DNA of 64,000 nt from Taibaiella sp. (GTDB taxonomy: Bacteria; Bacteroidota; Bacteroidia; Chitinophagales; Chitinophagaceae), in the NCBI GenBank assembly GCA_021740995.1, contig JAIOYR010000003.1, forward strand, positions 1 to 64,000, read 5' to 3'. Position 1 is the first letter of the stretch, and each line of letters opens with the position of its first letter. Shown piece by piece: positions 1 through 10,253 of the stretch. Both the position numbers and the translations under genes were made by a program. The notes beneath the pieces are model-generated. The model had not been told where the DNA came from and made no database searches. It was given only the letters and a program-made list of their open reading frames with translations.

Positions 1-3000
1 GCGGGAGTATGGTCGCCCTCTACTTATCTTTTTATGGATGCAGCCTTTACCACTCCTTATACAGGAGGTACTACCTCCACGGTATATATGTATCCTACTA
101 CAGTAACAGTTGTGACGCCTATCACTTATACAGTAACGGTAACGAATGGTTTTGGTTGTACGTCTGCGGGAACAAAAACGGTAACCATCAACCCTGCGAC
201 AGCAGCCATAACGGGCCCGTTATCAGTATGTACAGGTTATACAACCCCGCTAGCCAGCACCAGTGCCGGCGGTACCTGGAGCAGTACAGCCCCAGCCGTA
301 GCCACGGTAGGATCACTGACAGGTATTGTTACAGGTGTTACGCCCGGCACAGCCTCTATACTGTATACAGTAGCAGGTTGCAGCACAGTAGCCGTAGTAA
401 CGGTTACTCCTACGCCCGGTGCCATCACCGGTATATTGATAGCCTGTCTGGGGTCTACAACAACCTTAGCCAATTCACTGCCCGGCGGCACCTGGAGCAG
501 CAGTACCCCTGCAGTAGCCACCATAGCCAGTACTGGCATAGTTACGGGTGTAGCCGTAGGCACCTCGAGAATCACGTATGACATGGGCAGCGGTTGTTTT
601 GTTACCGCTGTAGTTACGGTCAATCCATATCCTAACGCAATCACCGGATCTCCGAGTGTGTGTGTAGGCGCCTGCACCGTATGGAGCAGTACCACCCCCG
701 GAGGTCTGTGGACGAGCAGTACCCCTTCTATAGCCACTGTAGGTGTAGCCACTGGTAATGTATGCGGTGTAGCTCTTGGTACAGCAACTATCAGTTATCG
801 TGTAGCAGGTTGTTCTGCCACTATGGTAGTAACCGTAGTATCAGCAGCAGCCCCCATCATAGGACCCACGAGTGTATGTGTAGGCTCGTGTATTACCTTA
901 ACGAACAGTACCCCCGGCGGAACCTGGGCGAGCAGCACAGGCGCTGTAGGTACCATAGGCTCCACTACGGGCGTTATGTGCGGTATCACTACCGGCACCA
1001 CTACGATTACCTATGCGCTGACCGCAGGCTGTACCTCTACGGCAGTAGTAACGGTAACGCCCGCCCCTGCGCCGATAGGCGGAGCAAGTTCTGTATGTGT
1101 GGGTGGCAGTACCACGCTGACGCACGCAGTAGCCAGCGGCACGTGGGCGAGCAGCACCCCTGCAGTAGCCACCATAGGTTTGGGTACAGGCGTTGTAAGC
1201 AGTGTTGCCGCAGGCACCACCACCATCACGTATACGACCCCTGCAGGCTGTTTCACGACGATGACCTTTACAGTACTGCCCTTACCGGCAGCAATCACGG
1301 GTACCCTTGGTATTTGTCAGGGCGCCACCACTACACTGAGCAGTGCGACGCCCGGCGGCACGTGGTTATCGGGTAGCCCTGCCATAGCCACGGTAGGTGT
1401 AGGCACAGGCCTTGTAACCGGCGTAGCCGTAGGCACATCTATCATTACCTATACGGCATCTACCGGTTGTATCACTACCGCAGTAGTAACGATAAACACG
1501 CTTCCTGCCGCCATTACCGGCGGCGGCACAGCGGTCTGCGTAGGCAATACGATTACGCTGAGCAGTACCACCCCCTTCGGCGCATGGAGCAGTTCCGCAC
1601 CATTAGTAGCCACGATCTCCGGCGCAGGCGTAGTAACCGGCATAGCCGCAGGCACGTCCACTATTACATATGCCCTGGGCAGCGGCTGTTTTGTAACAAC
1701 GATCGTAACGGTAAATGCCGGCCCCGCCGCTATTACCGGTAGTCTGGGTCTGTGTGTAGGATTTACGACAACCTTATCGAGCACCACCCCCGGCGGTGTA
1801 TGGGCAAGCAGTGCGCCCGGCATAGCCACAATATTGAGTCCCGGCTTTATCGGCGGCAGCGCAGCCGGCACGGCCACTATTAGTTATACGATATCGGGTT
1901 GTTCTGCTACCGCAGTGGTAACGGTCAACGCCCTTCCCGGCGCCATAGGCGGCACACTGAGTGTATGTGCGGGACAAACGACTACCCTTACCAACCCTTC
2001 CACGGGCGGTACCTGGGCGAGCAGCACCCCTGCCACCGGCACTATAGATGCTACCACAGGAGTACTTACCGGCATAGCCGCAGGTACTACAACAATAACG
2101 TATTCATTAGGTTCCGGCTGTATCATTACAGCAGTAGCTACCGTTAACACCGTACCATCGGCAATAGGCGGTACGCTGAACATCTGCGCAGGCGTAAGCA
2201 CTACGCTGACATCTGCTCCCGGCGGCGGCACGTGGGTGAGCAGCGACGTAACAGTAGCCACCATAGGTGTAGGCACCGGCACTGTAAGCGGCATAGCCCC
2301 CGGCGGTACCAGCACCATCAGTTATACATTATCTACCGGTTGCCGCAGCACAGCGGTGCTTACGGTCAATCCGTTACCTGCCGCCATTACGGGCATCACC
2401 AGTGTATGTATCGGTCAGACAACGACGCTGAGCAGCACTACCCCCGGCGGTCTGTGGAGCAGCAGCAACGGTAATGCCACCGTAGTTCCGGCCACCGGCG
2501 TAGTAACCGGCGCCTTTGCAGGAACGTCAACACTATCTTATACCTTACCCACGGGATGCTCCCGCACCATAGTAGTACTGGTCAATGCACTGCCTACGGG
2601 CGTGAGCGGCTCGCTACAGGTATGCGAAGGCAGCACCAGCAACCTTACCGGTACCCCTACTGGCGGTACATGGTCGAGCAGTACCCCTGCCACCGGCACT
2701 ATCGGCATCGGCAGTGGTGTTCTTGGCGGTATCGCAGCAGGTACCACAAACATAGTATATACACTTCCGAGCAGTTGCTCAATAACAGTAGCCGCAACGG
2801 TGAATGCACTCCCTGCAGCCATCAGCGGTACGCTGACCACCTGCGTAGGACAGACAACGACATTAAGCAATGCCACCGCAGGCGGTATGTGGGTGAGCAG
2901 CGCACCAGCTACAGGTACAATAAGTACAGGTGGTGTATTGGGCGGCATATCAGCCGGTACCACTACTATATCTTACACATTATCTACGGGTTGCCGCAGA

Positions 3001-6000
3001 ACAGTAGTAGCCACGATTTATGGCCTTCCGGGTCTGGTAACGGGCGCAGCGAATGTTTGCCCCGGCACAACAACCACGCTTAACTGCCTTCCTGCAGGCG
3101 GTACCTGGACAAGCAGTGCAGTAGGTATAGCGACGATAGGTGTAACAACCGGCGAAGTAACCGGTGTACTGGCAGGTACAGCAACGATGACCTATACGGT
3201 AGGTACGGGTTGCTCGAGCCTGAGAGTAGTAACGGTAAATTCACTTCCTGCCGCTATAACGGGCGGTCTTACTACCTGCGTAGGTCAGACAACGACCCTG
3301 AGCAGCCTTACAACAGGCGGCACCTGGACCAGCAGCACCCCAGCAGTAGCCACCATAGGCAGCACAACAGGCCTAGTTAGCGGTATCAGCGGAACGGCTA
3401 CAACAACGATTAGTTACACTTTATCCACCGGTTGCCGTGTTACGGATGTAGTAACAGTATATGCGCTTCCTGCCAATATCACCGGCAGCCTTCAGGTATG
3501 TGAAGCAGCCACCACCACATTATCCACCGCCACCCCCGGCGGTACGTGGACCAGCAGCAGCCCTGCTGTAGCCACGATAGACATCAGCACAGGCGTAGTA
3601 AGCGGCATCATCCCCGGCACCACTACGATAACCTATACACTGGGTACCGGCTGTATCAAGACAGCGGTAGTAACAGTAAATGCCAACCCGGCAGCCGTAA
3701 CCGGCGTACTGCAGGTATGCGAAGGTGCCACGACTATGCTGAGCAATGCGACAGCTAGCGGCACCTGGAGCAGCGGCAGCCCCTCGGTAGCCACAGTAGC
3801 ATCGGGCACAGGCGTGGTAACCGGCGTATCGGGCACCAACACTGTAACGATCAGTTACACACTGGGAACCGGTTGCAGCAGCACAGCGATAGTAACTGTA
3901 TATGCCAACCCATCGGTAATTACCGGCCCGTCAGAAGTATGTGAGAACGCAGTGATTACGCTGGGCAGCACACCTCCCGGCGGCGTATGGAGCAGTCCTT
4001 CGGGTACTGTATCTGTAAACCCTGCCACCGGCAATGTAACGGGTCTGAGCGCAGGCACTGCCCTTATCAGCTATACACAGGGCATAGGCTGTGTGCGCAC
4101 TAAGAGCATCACTGTAAATGCACAACCTGCCACCATCACCGGCGGTTTGAATGTATGTATCGGCCTTAGTTCTTTGCTGTCTACGACAAGTACCGGTGGT
4201 ACGTGGAGCAGCAGCAATCCGTCAGCAGCCCCTGTAGACGCATCGGGTCTTGTATCCGGTCTTGCTCTTGGTACAGCGAACATAATATATACCTTAGCGG
4301 TAACGGGCTGTACGCGTGCAGTAGTAGTTACAGTTCAGCCGCTGCCATCCCCAATATTGGGTAGTTCAGCGTTCTGTAACCTGAGTTCTACTACTTATGT
4401 AAGTGCGCCATCGGGCGGCACGTGGACGAGCAGCAATACGTCAGTGCTTACGATAGACCCATCTACGGGCGTAGCTACGGGAGTAACAGTAGATACCGCA
4501 GACATCATTTATACCTTACCTACAGGCTGTACCGCAACGAAGCGAGTATTCCTGATACTGGCGCCATTCCCGATCACGGGCCCAACCGATATGTGTCTGG
4601 GTCAGAGCCGCACGCTGGGCAATATAATCAGCGGCGGGGTATGGAGCAGCAGCAACCCCCTGATTGCCACAGTAGGCGCGTCTACGGGCGTAGTTATCGG
4701 CACCAATCTGGGCGTAGCCACTATAACGTATGTACTGTCTACGGGTTGTTCATCTACGTATAATGTAACGGTGAACCCGATACCTGTAGGTATAGCAGGC
4801 CCTGACCAGATATGCGAAAGCAATACCACCACGTACACCAATCCTACATTGGGCGGTAGCTGGACGAGCAGCGATACTACAATAGCAACAATAGAAGCAG
4901 CAACAGGCTTGCTTACCGCGATAACCGGAGGTACGATAACGATAACGTATACGCTTGGATCAGGCTGTAATGCGATGAAAGCAGTAACCGTAAACGGCCT
5001 GCCAGACCCGATTACGGGAACACCACAGGTGTGCGAAGGCCTGACCACCACACTAAGCACGACCTCTACGGGCGGTCTGTGGAGCAGTGCTAACCCCGGT
5101 GTAGCAAATGTAGATGCCATTACCGGCGTAGTAACGGGTATGTCAGCAGCTACCCCCGGCATAGGCGGCTTAGGTATCACCACAATCACGTACATGTTGC
5201 CAACCGGCTGTATCCGCACACAGGAGGTAACAGTAAATCCGTTGCCATCGGTTATTGTGGGATCACCTAATGTATGTGTGGGTGATGTAGCAGCCTATAC
5301 GAACGCCACAGCCGGCGGCGGCTGGATAAGCAGCAACCCTGCAGCAGGCACGATAGATGGCGTTAGCGGCATCTTCACCGGCATAGCAGCCGGCGCCACA
5401 ATGATCTCTTACCTGATACCAACAGGCTGCGTAGCCACAATGTCAGTAACTGTAAATGCCAATCCTGTACCAATAGGTGGCTCACTGGCAGTATGTGCCG
5501 GATTTTCTACTAACCTTACGAGCGGCCCAAGCGGCGGCGTATGGAGTCAGGATCCGATGTCCACTATTTATGGAACGATCCATGCGATGACCGGCGTAGT
5601 AAGCGGTATCACCGCAGGTCTGATACCTGTAACGTATACAATGGGCAGCGGTTGCCGTGTAGTGGAAACAGTAACAGTCATCACATTGCCATCAGTAATC
5701 GGCGGCGTGCCACAGGTGTGTGTGAATGACTCGACAACCATGACGAACCCTGTATCCGGCGGCATCTGGAGCAGCAGCAATGTGAGCAGAGCCACTATAG
5801 ACCCTGTAACAGGCGTAGTGCGCGGCCTATCAGCAGGCACACTGGTGATTACCTATACCGTAGGCACAGGTTGCTTCAACGTGCACACCATAACAGTGAA
5901 CCCGTTGCCGGCAAATATTATGGGCCCGCTGCAGGTATGCGAAGGGTCTACGATACTGCTTACCAGCAGCACGCCATCGGGATTATGGATCAGCGATACC

Positions 6001-7707
6001 ACGGCAGTAGCCACAGTAGGATTTACCTCAGGTATAGTAACCGGAATAATGGCAGGAGTAACAAACATTACGTACACACTGGCAACCGGCTGTAAGCGGC
6101 AGGTACAGGTAACAGTAAATGCCACACCCCCTGCAATCATGGGCAACCCCCATGTATGTATCGGTTCCTCGAATACGTTTACGAATGCGATGCCCGGCGG
6201 CACATGGCTGAGCAGCAATCCATCCATAGTCACAATCGGAGCAACCACAGGTGTGGTAAGCTCAGTAAGTCTGGGTATCATCACCATCACGTACCAGATG
6301 CCGGTAACCGGCTGTAGGGCCACACGGGTGATCACCGTGCAACCATTGCCTACAGTATACAATGTAATGGGTGGCGGCAACTATTGCAGCGGCGGAGCAG
6401 GAGTGAACATCACACTGAGCGGCTCACAGCCCGGCGTAAGTTATGCCCTGTACAGAGGCTCATCGGTAACCGGCTATATGCCCGGCACCGGTTTTGCGCT
6501 GGACTTTGGTCTGCACACAGCAGGCGGTATATACAGTGTACAGGCAACGAATGTAACGAGCGGCTGTATGAAGGATATGTCGGGCAGTGCGACGATAGTA
6601 GTAAACCCGCTGGTAACGCCAACGGTAACGATAGCAGTAAGCCCTTATGACAGTGTATGTCCGGGGCAGTCAGTAACCGTAAGCCCTGTAACCCTGACCG
6701 GCGGCACGGCCCCCACGTATCTGTGGAAGGTGAATGAAGTGAGTGTAAGCACTGCCAGCAGCTATAGTTTTGTACCGGCCAACGGCGATGTGGTGACGCT
6801 GCGCATGACGAGCAATCTGAGCTGCGTAACTGCGCCTGTAGCCACAGCAGCAAGAACCCTGACGGTGCAGCCGAACGCACTGCCTGTAGCCGGCGTGATT
6901 ACCACACCCAACGATACGATTTGCCAGTACAATCCGGTAACGTTTACAGCAGCGCCATCGTATGGCGGGGTATTCCCGACCTATACCTGGCAGGTAAACG
7001 GAGTGACTGCAGGCACAGGAGCCACTTACTCCTACATACCAGTAGACGGCGATGTAGTAACGCTGACGATGGTGAGCGATTACCGCTGCCGCACAGCAAC
7101 GACGGTAACGAGCGGCAATGTGCCGATAAGTGTAGACTCCTTGCTGGTGCCGAATGTATCGGTATATGCGGACCCTGGTTTTGAGGTAGAAGCCGGCAAG
7201 CCGGTAACCCTGCGTACGGTAGTAACGAATGCAGGATCTGCACCGAAGTATCAGTGGAAGGTGAAGGGCCATCCTATACCCGGCGCTACACAGTCGAGCT
7301 ATACAGGTATCTTTGATGACTATGACTCTGTATCGGTAGTGGTAATGAGCAGCGGCGTATGTGCGAACATAGGCACGCATGACTGGGTGTTTATCTCTGT
7401 AGGACCACTGGGCACACAGGGTGGCACAACAAAGGTTACAACGGCCAGCGACATCCGCCTGATACCAAACCCGAACAACGGAGCGTTTACGATAAGAGGT
7501 ACACTGGGCAGCGGCGCCGACGAAGCAGTGAATGCAGATGTAACAGACATGCTGGGTCAGGTAGTATACCGTGGTATACTGCAGGCAAAACGTGGCAAAC
7601 TGGATGAGCAGATACGTCTGAACAACACCCTTGCCAACGGCATGTACATACTCACACTACGCACAGAGCAGGAACAGAAAGTGTTCCACTTCGTGATGCA
7701 GCAGTAA
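1..7707 (+). CDS. Giant T9SS-secreted Ig-like repeat protein (5' end outside window)
   Basis: The frame is open from base 1, so the N-terminus and any signal peptide lie upstream; 2,568 residues are visible. From about residue 70 to 2115 there are 28 tandem copies of a roughly 70-residue module with the pattern VCxGxTTTL, TPGGxWSSS, GxVTGxxxGT, ITYTL, TGCxxTxxVTV. Each copy has two cysteines (VC near the start, GC near the end) that could form a disulfide. This resembles bacterial Ig-like (Big_2) domains. A divergent module and three PKD/Ig-like modules (cores PTYLWKVN, PTYTWQVNG, PKYQWKVKG) follow. The last 80 or so residues (IPNPNNGAF, DMLGQVV, NGMYIL) form a type A T9SS sorting domain. Likely an outer-surface or released adhesin/stalk protein; the ligand is unknown. 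The gene ends at a strong hairpin terminator. Confidence 0.9.
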   Translation, partial: AGVWSPSTYLFMDAAFTTPYTGGTTSTVYMYPTTVTVVTPITYTVTVTNGFGCTSAGTKTVTINPATAAITGPLSVCTGYTTPLASTSAGGTWSSTAPAVATVGSLTGIVTGVTPGTASILYTVAGCSTVAVVTVTPTPGAITGILIACLGSTTTLANSLPGGTWSSSTPAVATIASTGIVTGVAVGTSRITYDMGSGCFVTAVVTVNPYPNAITGSPSVCVGACTVWSSTTPGGLWTSSTPSIATVGVATGNVCGVALGTATISYRVAGCSATMVVTVVSAAAPIIGPTSVCVGSCITLTNSTPGGTWASSTGAVGTIGSTTGVMCGITTGTTTITYALTAGCTSTAVVTVTPAPAPIGGASSVCVGGSTTLTHAVASGTWASSTPAVATIGLGTGVVSSVAAGTTTITYTTPAGCFTTMTFTVLPLPAAITGTLGICQGATTTLSSATPGGTWLSGSPAIATVGVGTGLVTGVAVGTSIITYTASTGCITTAVVTINTLPAAITGGGTAVCVGNTITLSSTTPFGAWSSSAPLVATISGAGVVTGIAAGTSTITYALGSGCFVTTIVTVNAGPAAITGSLGLCVGFTTTLSSTTPGGVWASSAPGIATILSPGFIGGSAAGTATISYTISGCSATAVVTVNALPGAIGGTLSVCAGQTTTLTNPSTGGTWASSTPATGTIDATTGVLTGIAAGTTTITYSLGSGCIITAVATVNTVPSAIGGTLNICAGVSTTLTSAPGGGTWVSSDVTVATIGVGTGTVSGIAPGGTSTISYTLSTGCRSTAVLTVNPLPAAITGITSVCIGQTTTLSSTTPGGLWSSSNGNATVVPATGVVTGAFAGTSTLSYTLPTGCSRTIVVLVNALPTGVSGSLQVCEGSTSNLTGTPTGGTWSSSTPATGTIGIGSGVLGGIAAGTTNIVYTLPSSCSITVAATVNALPAAISGTLTTCVGQTTTLSNATAGGMWVSSAPATGTISTGGVLGGISAGTTTISYTLSTGCRRTVVATIYGLPGLVTGAANVCPGTTTTLNCLPAGGTWTSSAVGIATIGVTTGEVTGVLAGTATMTYTVGTGCSSLRVVTVNSLPAAITGGLTTCVGQTTTLSSLTTGGTWTSSTPAVATIGSTTGLVSGISGTATTTISYTLSTGCRVTDVVTVYALPANITGSLQVCEAATTTLSTATPGGTWTSSSPAVATIDISTGVVSGIIPGTTTITYTLGTGCIKTAVVTVNANPAAVTGVLQVCEGATTMLSNATASGTWSSGSPSVATVASGTGVVTGVSGTNTVTISYTLGTGCSSTAIVTVYANPSVITGPSEVCENAVITLGSTPPGGVWSSPSGTVSVNPATGNVTGLSAGTALISYTQGIGCVRTKSITVNAQPATITGGLNVCIGLSSLLSTTSTGGTWSSSNPSAAPVDASGLVSGLALGTANIIYTLAVTGCTRAVVVTVQPLPSPILGSSAFCNLSSTTYVSAPSGGTWTSSNTSVLTIDPSTGVATGVTVDTADIIYTLPTGCTATKRVFLILAPFPITGPTDMCLGQSRTLGNIISGGVWSSSNPLIATVGASTGVVIGTNLGVATITYVLSTGCSSTYNVTVNPIPVGIAGPDQICESNTTTYTNPTLGGSWTSSDTTIATIEAATGLLTAITGGTITITYTLGSGCNAMKAVTVNGLPDPITGTPQVCEGLTTTLSTTSTGGLWSSANPGVANVDAITGVVTGMSAATPGIGGLGITTITYMLPTGCIRTQEVTVNPLPSVIVGSPNVCVGDVAAYTNATAGGGWISSNPAAGTIDGVSGIFTGIAAGATMISYLIPTGCVATMSVTVNANPVPIGGSLAVCAGFSTNLTSGPSGGVWSQDPMSTIYGTIHAMTGVVSGITAGLIPVTYTMGSGCRVVETVTVITLPSVIGGVPQVCVNDSTTMTNPVSGGIWSSSNVSRATIDPVTGVVRGLSAGTLVITYTVGTGCFNVHTITVNPLPANIMGPLQVCEGSTILLTSSTPSGLWISDTTAVATVGFTSGIVTGIMAGVTNITYTLATGCKRQVQVTVNATPPAIMGNPHVCIGSSNTFTNAMPGGTWLSSNPSIVTIGATTGVVSSVSLGIITITYQMPVTGCRATRVITVQPLPTVYNVMGGGNYCSGGAGVNITLSGSQPGVSYALYRGSSVTGYMPGTGFALDFGLHTAGGIYSVQATNVTSGCMKDMSGSATIVVNPLVTPTVTIAVSPYDSVCPGQSVTVSPVTLTGGTAPTYLWKVNEVSVSTASSYSFVPANGDVVTLRMTSNLSCVTAPVATAARTLTVQPNALPVAGVITTPNDTICQYNPVTFTAAPSYGGVFPTYTWQVNGVTAGTGATYSYIPVDGDVVTLTMVSDYRCRTATTVTSGNVPISVDSLLVPNVSVYADPGFEVEAGKPVTLRTVVTNAGSAPKYQWKVKGHPIPGATQSSYTGIFDDYDSVSVVVMSSGVCANIGTHDWVFISVGPLGTQGGTTKVTTASDIRLIPNPNNGAFTIRGTLGSGADEAVNADVTDMLGQVVYRGILQAKRGKLDEQIRLNNTLANGMYILTLRTEQEQKVFHFVMQQ
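208..6345 (+). repeat. 28-copy tandem Ig-like module array (about 210-nt unit)
   Basis: The unit repeats at both protein and DNA level. GGCGGCACCTGG-like cores and GTAACGGTA-like ends recur every 207-216 bases, with small length changes between copies. Many adjacent copies are similar but not identical, so the array is old yet still prone to recombination and assembly collapse. The reading frame is unbroken through every copy. Confidence 0.9.
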
Positions 7708-7731
7708 GTAGGTATTAATAGATTATAACCC

Positions 7732-7767
7732 AAAACGGGGTTGCCTCAATGAGCGCAGCCCCGTTTT
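7732..7767 (+). terminator. Rho-independent terminator after the Ig-repeat gene
   Basis: AAAACGGGGTTGC (7732-7744) pairs with GCAGCCCCGTTTT (7755-7767) with one G-T wobble and a 10-base loop. The T run at its end serves the upstream gene, whose stop is 25 bases before. Confidence 0.85.
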
Positions 7768-7868
7768 ATTTATAAAGGCTTTGTATAATGTATCTCGTAG
7801 TTTATAATTGGATATGTCCCATTATAGAGGCATATAGAAAGGAAAAATTAAGGTAATTTACACCCCGA

Positions 7869-9086
7869 ATGAGTATTAAAGTAAAGATTGTAAATGACCC
7901 TGTATATGGCTTTATCAGGTTTCCTGAGCGGGAACTGATGCGGTTGATAGACCATCCCTGGTTTCAGCGACTGCGCAGAATTAAGCAAATGGGGCTAGCA
8001 GACCTAGTATATCCGGGTGCTGTGCATACCCGTCTGGCCCATTCACTGGGTGCCTGCCATCTGGCAGGTAAGGCAATGGACGAGCTGAAAGCCAAAGACA
8101 TTTGCCCTGATAAAGATGAATACCTTGCTACAAGAATGGCAGCATTATTACATGACATAGGCCATGGTCCATACTCACATTCGCTTGAGCGGTCGCTGGT
8201 CGGGGGTGTGTCACACGAGGCACTGTCCAGGCTTATAATGCAACGAATGAATAAAGAGATGGGTGGATTGCTGGATAAAACAATTCAGATATTTGACCGC
8301 TCTTACCCAAGCATGTATTTGCATCAACTGGTCTCCAGCCAGCTCGATGTAGACCGAATGGATTATCTGAACCGCGACAGCTTTTATACTGGGGTATCTG
8401 AAGGGGTAATAGGTTACGACCGAATATTGCAAATGCTTACTGTGAGGGACAATGAGCTGATGGTAGAGGAAAAAGGAGTACATTCTGTAGAGAAATTTAT
8501 CATAGCCCGCAGACTCATGTACTGGCAGGTATATCTGCATAAAACAGTATTGAGCTCAGAAATGCTGCTGATAAATATCCTAAAAAGAGCCAAGGAACTA
8601 GTGAAAAGGGGTGGAAGCCTGTTTGCCACTCCTGCACTTACTTATTTTTTGCACAGAGACCTCACAGAGAAAGATTTTCATGAAAACCCCGAACATCTCA
8701 ATAAGTTCTGCGAACTGGACGATACAGACGTAATGGCATCTATAAAAGTATGGCAAACTTGTGACGATAAAGTATTATCTGAACTGTGCAAAATGCTAAT
8801 TTTAAGAAAATTATACAAAGTTTTGTTCAGTTCTGAATCTTTGGCAAGCTATTTGACAGAGAATAAAGAGCGAATAAAGAAGCAGTATGCCATTGCAGAT
8901 GAAGACCTACACTATTTTGTCTTTACCGGCGAGACATCTAACAGCACTTATAACATTAATGAAGAGCTTATAAAGATTGAGACAAAAACAGGAGTAATAA
9001 AAAACATAACGGAGATTGATGATACATTAGTAAATCAGACACTTGCCAGAGCCGTACATAAAAACTACATTTGCTATATTCAATAA
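7869..9086 (+). CDS. HD-domain phosphohydrolase (YdhJ/SAMHD1-like family)
   Basis: 405 residues. It opens with a PVYGFI segment, then shows the HD superfamily metal motif: HTRLAHSLG near residue 55-63 and LLHDIGHGPYSH near residue 95-106. The following DVDRMDYLNRDS motif (about 160-171) is typical of COG1078 dNTPase-like phosphohydrolases. Members of this family hydrolyse nucleotide phosphates, but the substrate cannot be read from sequence. It lies 93 bases upstream of lpxD on the same strand, an arrangement I remember from other Bacteroidota, so co-transcription is possible. No signal peptide; cytoplasmic. Confidence 0.85.
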   Translation: MSIKVKIVNDPVYGFIRFPERELMRLIDHPWFQRLRRIKQMGLADLVYPGAVHTRLAHSLGACHLAGKAMDELKAKDICPDKDEYLATRMAALLHDIGHGPYSHSLERSLVGGVSHEALSRLIMQRMNKEMGGLLDKTIQIFDRSYPSMYLHQLVSSQLDVDRMDYLNRDSFYTGVSEGVIGYDRILQMLTVRDNELMVEEKGVHSVEKFIIARRLMYWQVYLHKTVLSSEMLLINILKRAKELVKRGGSLFATPALTYFLHRDLTEKDFHENPEHLNKFCELDDTDVMASIKVWQTCDDKVLSELCKMLILRKLYKVLFSSESLASYLTENKERIKKQYAIADEDLHYFVFTGETSNSTYNINEELIKIETKTGVIKNITEIDDTLVNQTLARAVHKNYICYIQ

Positions 9087-9179
9087 GATGTTTTGTACCC
9101 CACTTTGTGATAGTACCCTGTTTTGCCGATTAAAATAAATGTTTGTTTATTAGTATGAACGATTGAAATTCAACTATAC

Positions 9180-10253
9180 ATGCAGTTCACAGCGCAGCAG
9201 ATCGCTACACTTATACAGGGTAGGCTAGAGGGAAACCCGGACGCCAAAGTAAAGAGTGTAGCCAAAATAGAAGAAGCACAAAATGGGGATTTATGCTTTC
9301 TCTCTAACCCCAGGTACGAGGAATTTCTATATTCTTCGGCGGCTTCCGTAATAATAGTCAATGAGACATTGGAACTGCAGCGGCCGGTGAGCAGCACACT
9401 CATCAGGGTGAAGGATGCTTACAGTAGTTTTGCCTTCTTGCTGGAGCAGTATAACAATATGATTTCTGGAGGCGATAAAACCGGTGTAGAGCAACCTTCG
9501 TTTATATCTCCTTCGGCTGTAATTGGAAAAGATGTGTATATTGGGGCGTTTTCTTATGTTGGTGATAATGTTGTCTTGGAAAACGGTGTGAAAATTTATC
9601 CGGGTTGCTACATAGGTAATAATGTGGTAATCCGCGAAAACTCAAAGATTTATGCGGGGGTGAAGGTATATCACGGTTGCCAGTTGGGTAGCAGTGTTGT
9701 CATTCATTCCGGTACAATAATAGGTGGCGACGGATTCGGTTTCGCGCCATTGAAAGATGGCAGCTATAAGAAAATAGCACAGATTGGAAACGTGATTATA
9801 GAAGATGATGTGGAAATAGGTGCCAATACAACCATAGACCGCGCCACTATGGGGTCTACCGTCATCAGGAAAGGCGTAAAGCTCGATAACCTGATACAGG
9901 TAGCACACAATGTGGAAATAGGTGCTAATACAGTGATAGCAGCACAAACCGGGATATCGGGCAGTACCAAAATAGGTAAGAATTGTGTGATAGGCGGGCA
10001 GGTAGGCATAGTAGGCCACATTCATATAGCAGATGGAACCCGCATCAATGCACAGAGCGGATTGTCCAAATCGGTGAACAATGAAAACACTACTTTGAAC
10101 GGTACTCCGGCATTTGAATATAAAACTTCATTAAAAAGTCAGGCAATTTTTAGAAATTTGCCTGAATTACAGCATCGCCTTCTGAAACTCGAAGAGATGG
10201 TGCAGGAGCTAACAGCATTATTAAGCACGCAAAACCTGGAATATAAAAAGTGA
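9180..10253 (+). CDS. lpxD: UDP-3-O-acylglucosamine N-acyltransferase
   Basis: 357 residues. LpxD adds the N-linked 3-hydroxyacyl chain to UDP-3-O-acyl-glucosamine in lipid A synthesis. The N-terminal LpxD domain (residues 1-100, with GDLCFLSNPRYEEFLY) is followed by a left-handed beta-helix of hexapeptide repeats (IGANTTIDRATMG, VKLDNLIQVAHNVEIG, GQVGIVGH) and a C-terminal helix. The catalytic His is expected in the QVAHNVEIG segment. The stop overlaps the start of lpxC/fabZ by 4 bases (GTGA), which argues for translational coupling within an lpx operon. Confidence 0.97.
   Translation: MQFTAQQIATLIQGRLEGNPDAKVKSVAKIEEAQNGDLCFLSNPRYEEFLYSSAASVIIVNETLELQRPVSSTLIRVKDAYSSFAFLLEQYNNMISGGDKTGVEQPSFISPSAVIGKDVYIGAFSYVGDNVVLENGVKIYPGCYIGNNVVIRENSKIYAGVKVYHGCQLGSSVVIHSGTIIGGDGFGFAPLKDGSYKKIAQIGNVIIEDDVEIGANTTIDRATMGSTVIRKGVKLDNLIQVAHNVEIGANTVIAAQTGISGSTKIGKNCVIGGQVGIVGHIHIADGTRINAQSGLSKSVNNENTTLNGTPAFEYKTSLKSQAIFRNLPELQHRLLKLEEMVQELTALLSTQNLEYKK

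Noticed and set aside
237..2318. Several long open frames on the reverse strand under the Ig-repeat gene
   Set aside because: They are products of the repeat's biased codon use; they mirror the plus-strand repeats and have no independent domain.
208..6345. Regular spacing suggesting a CRISPR array
   Set aside because: The period is about 210 bases, units differ, and the sequence is a continuous coding frame with an Ig-like motif.
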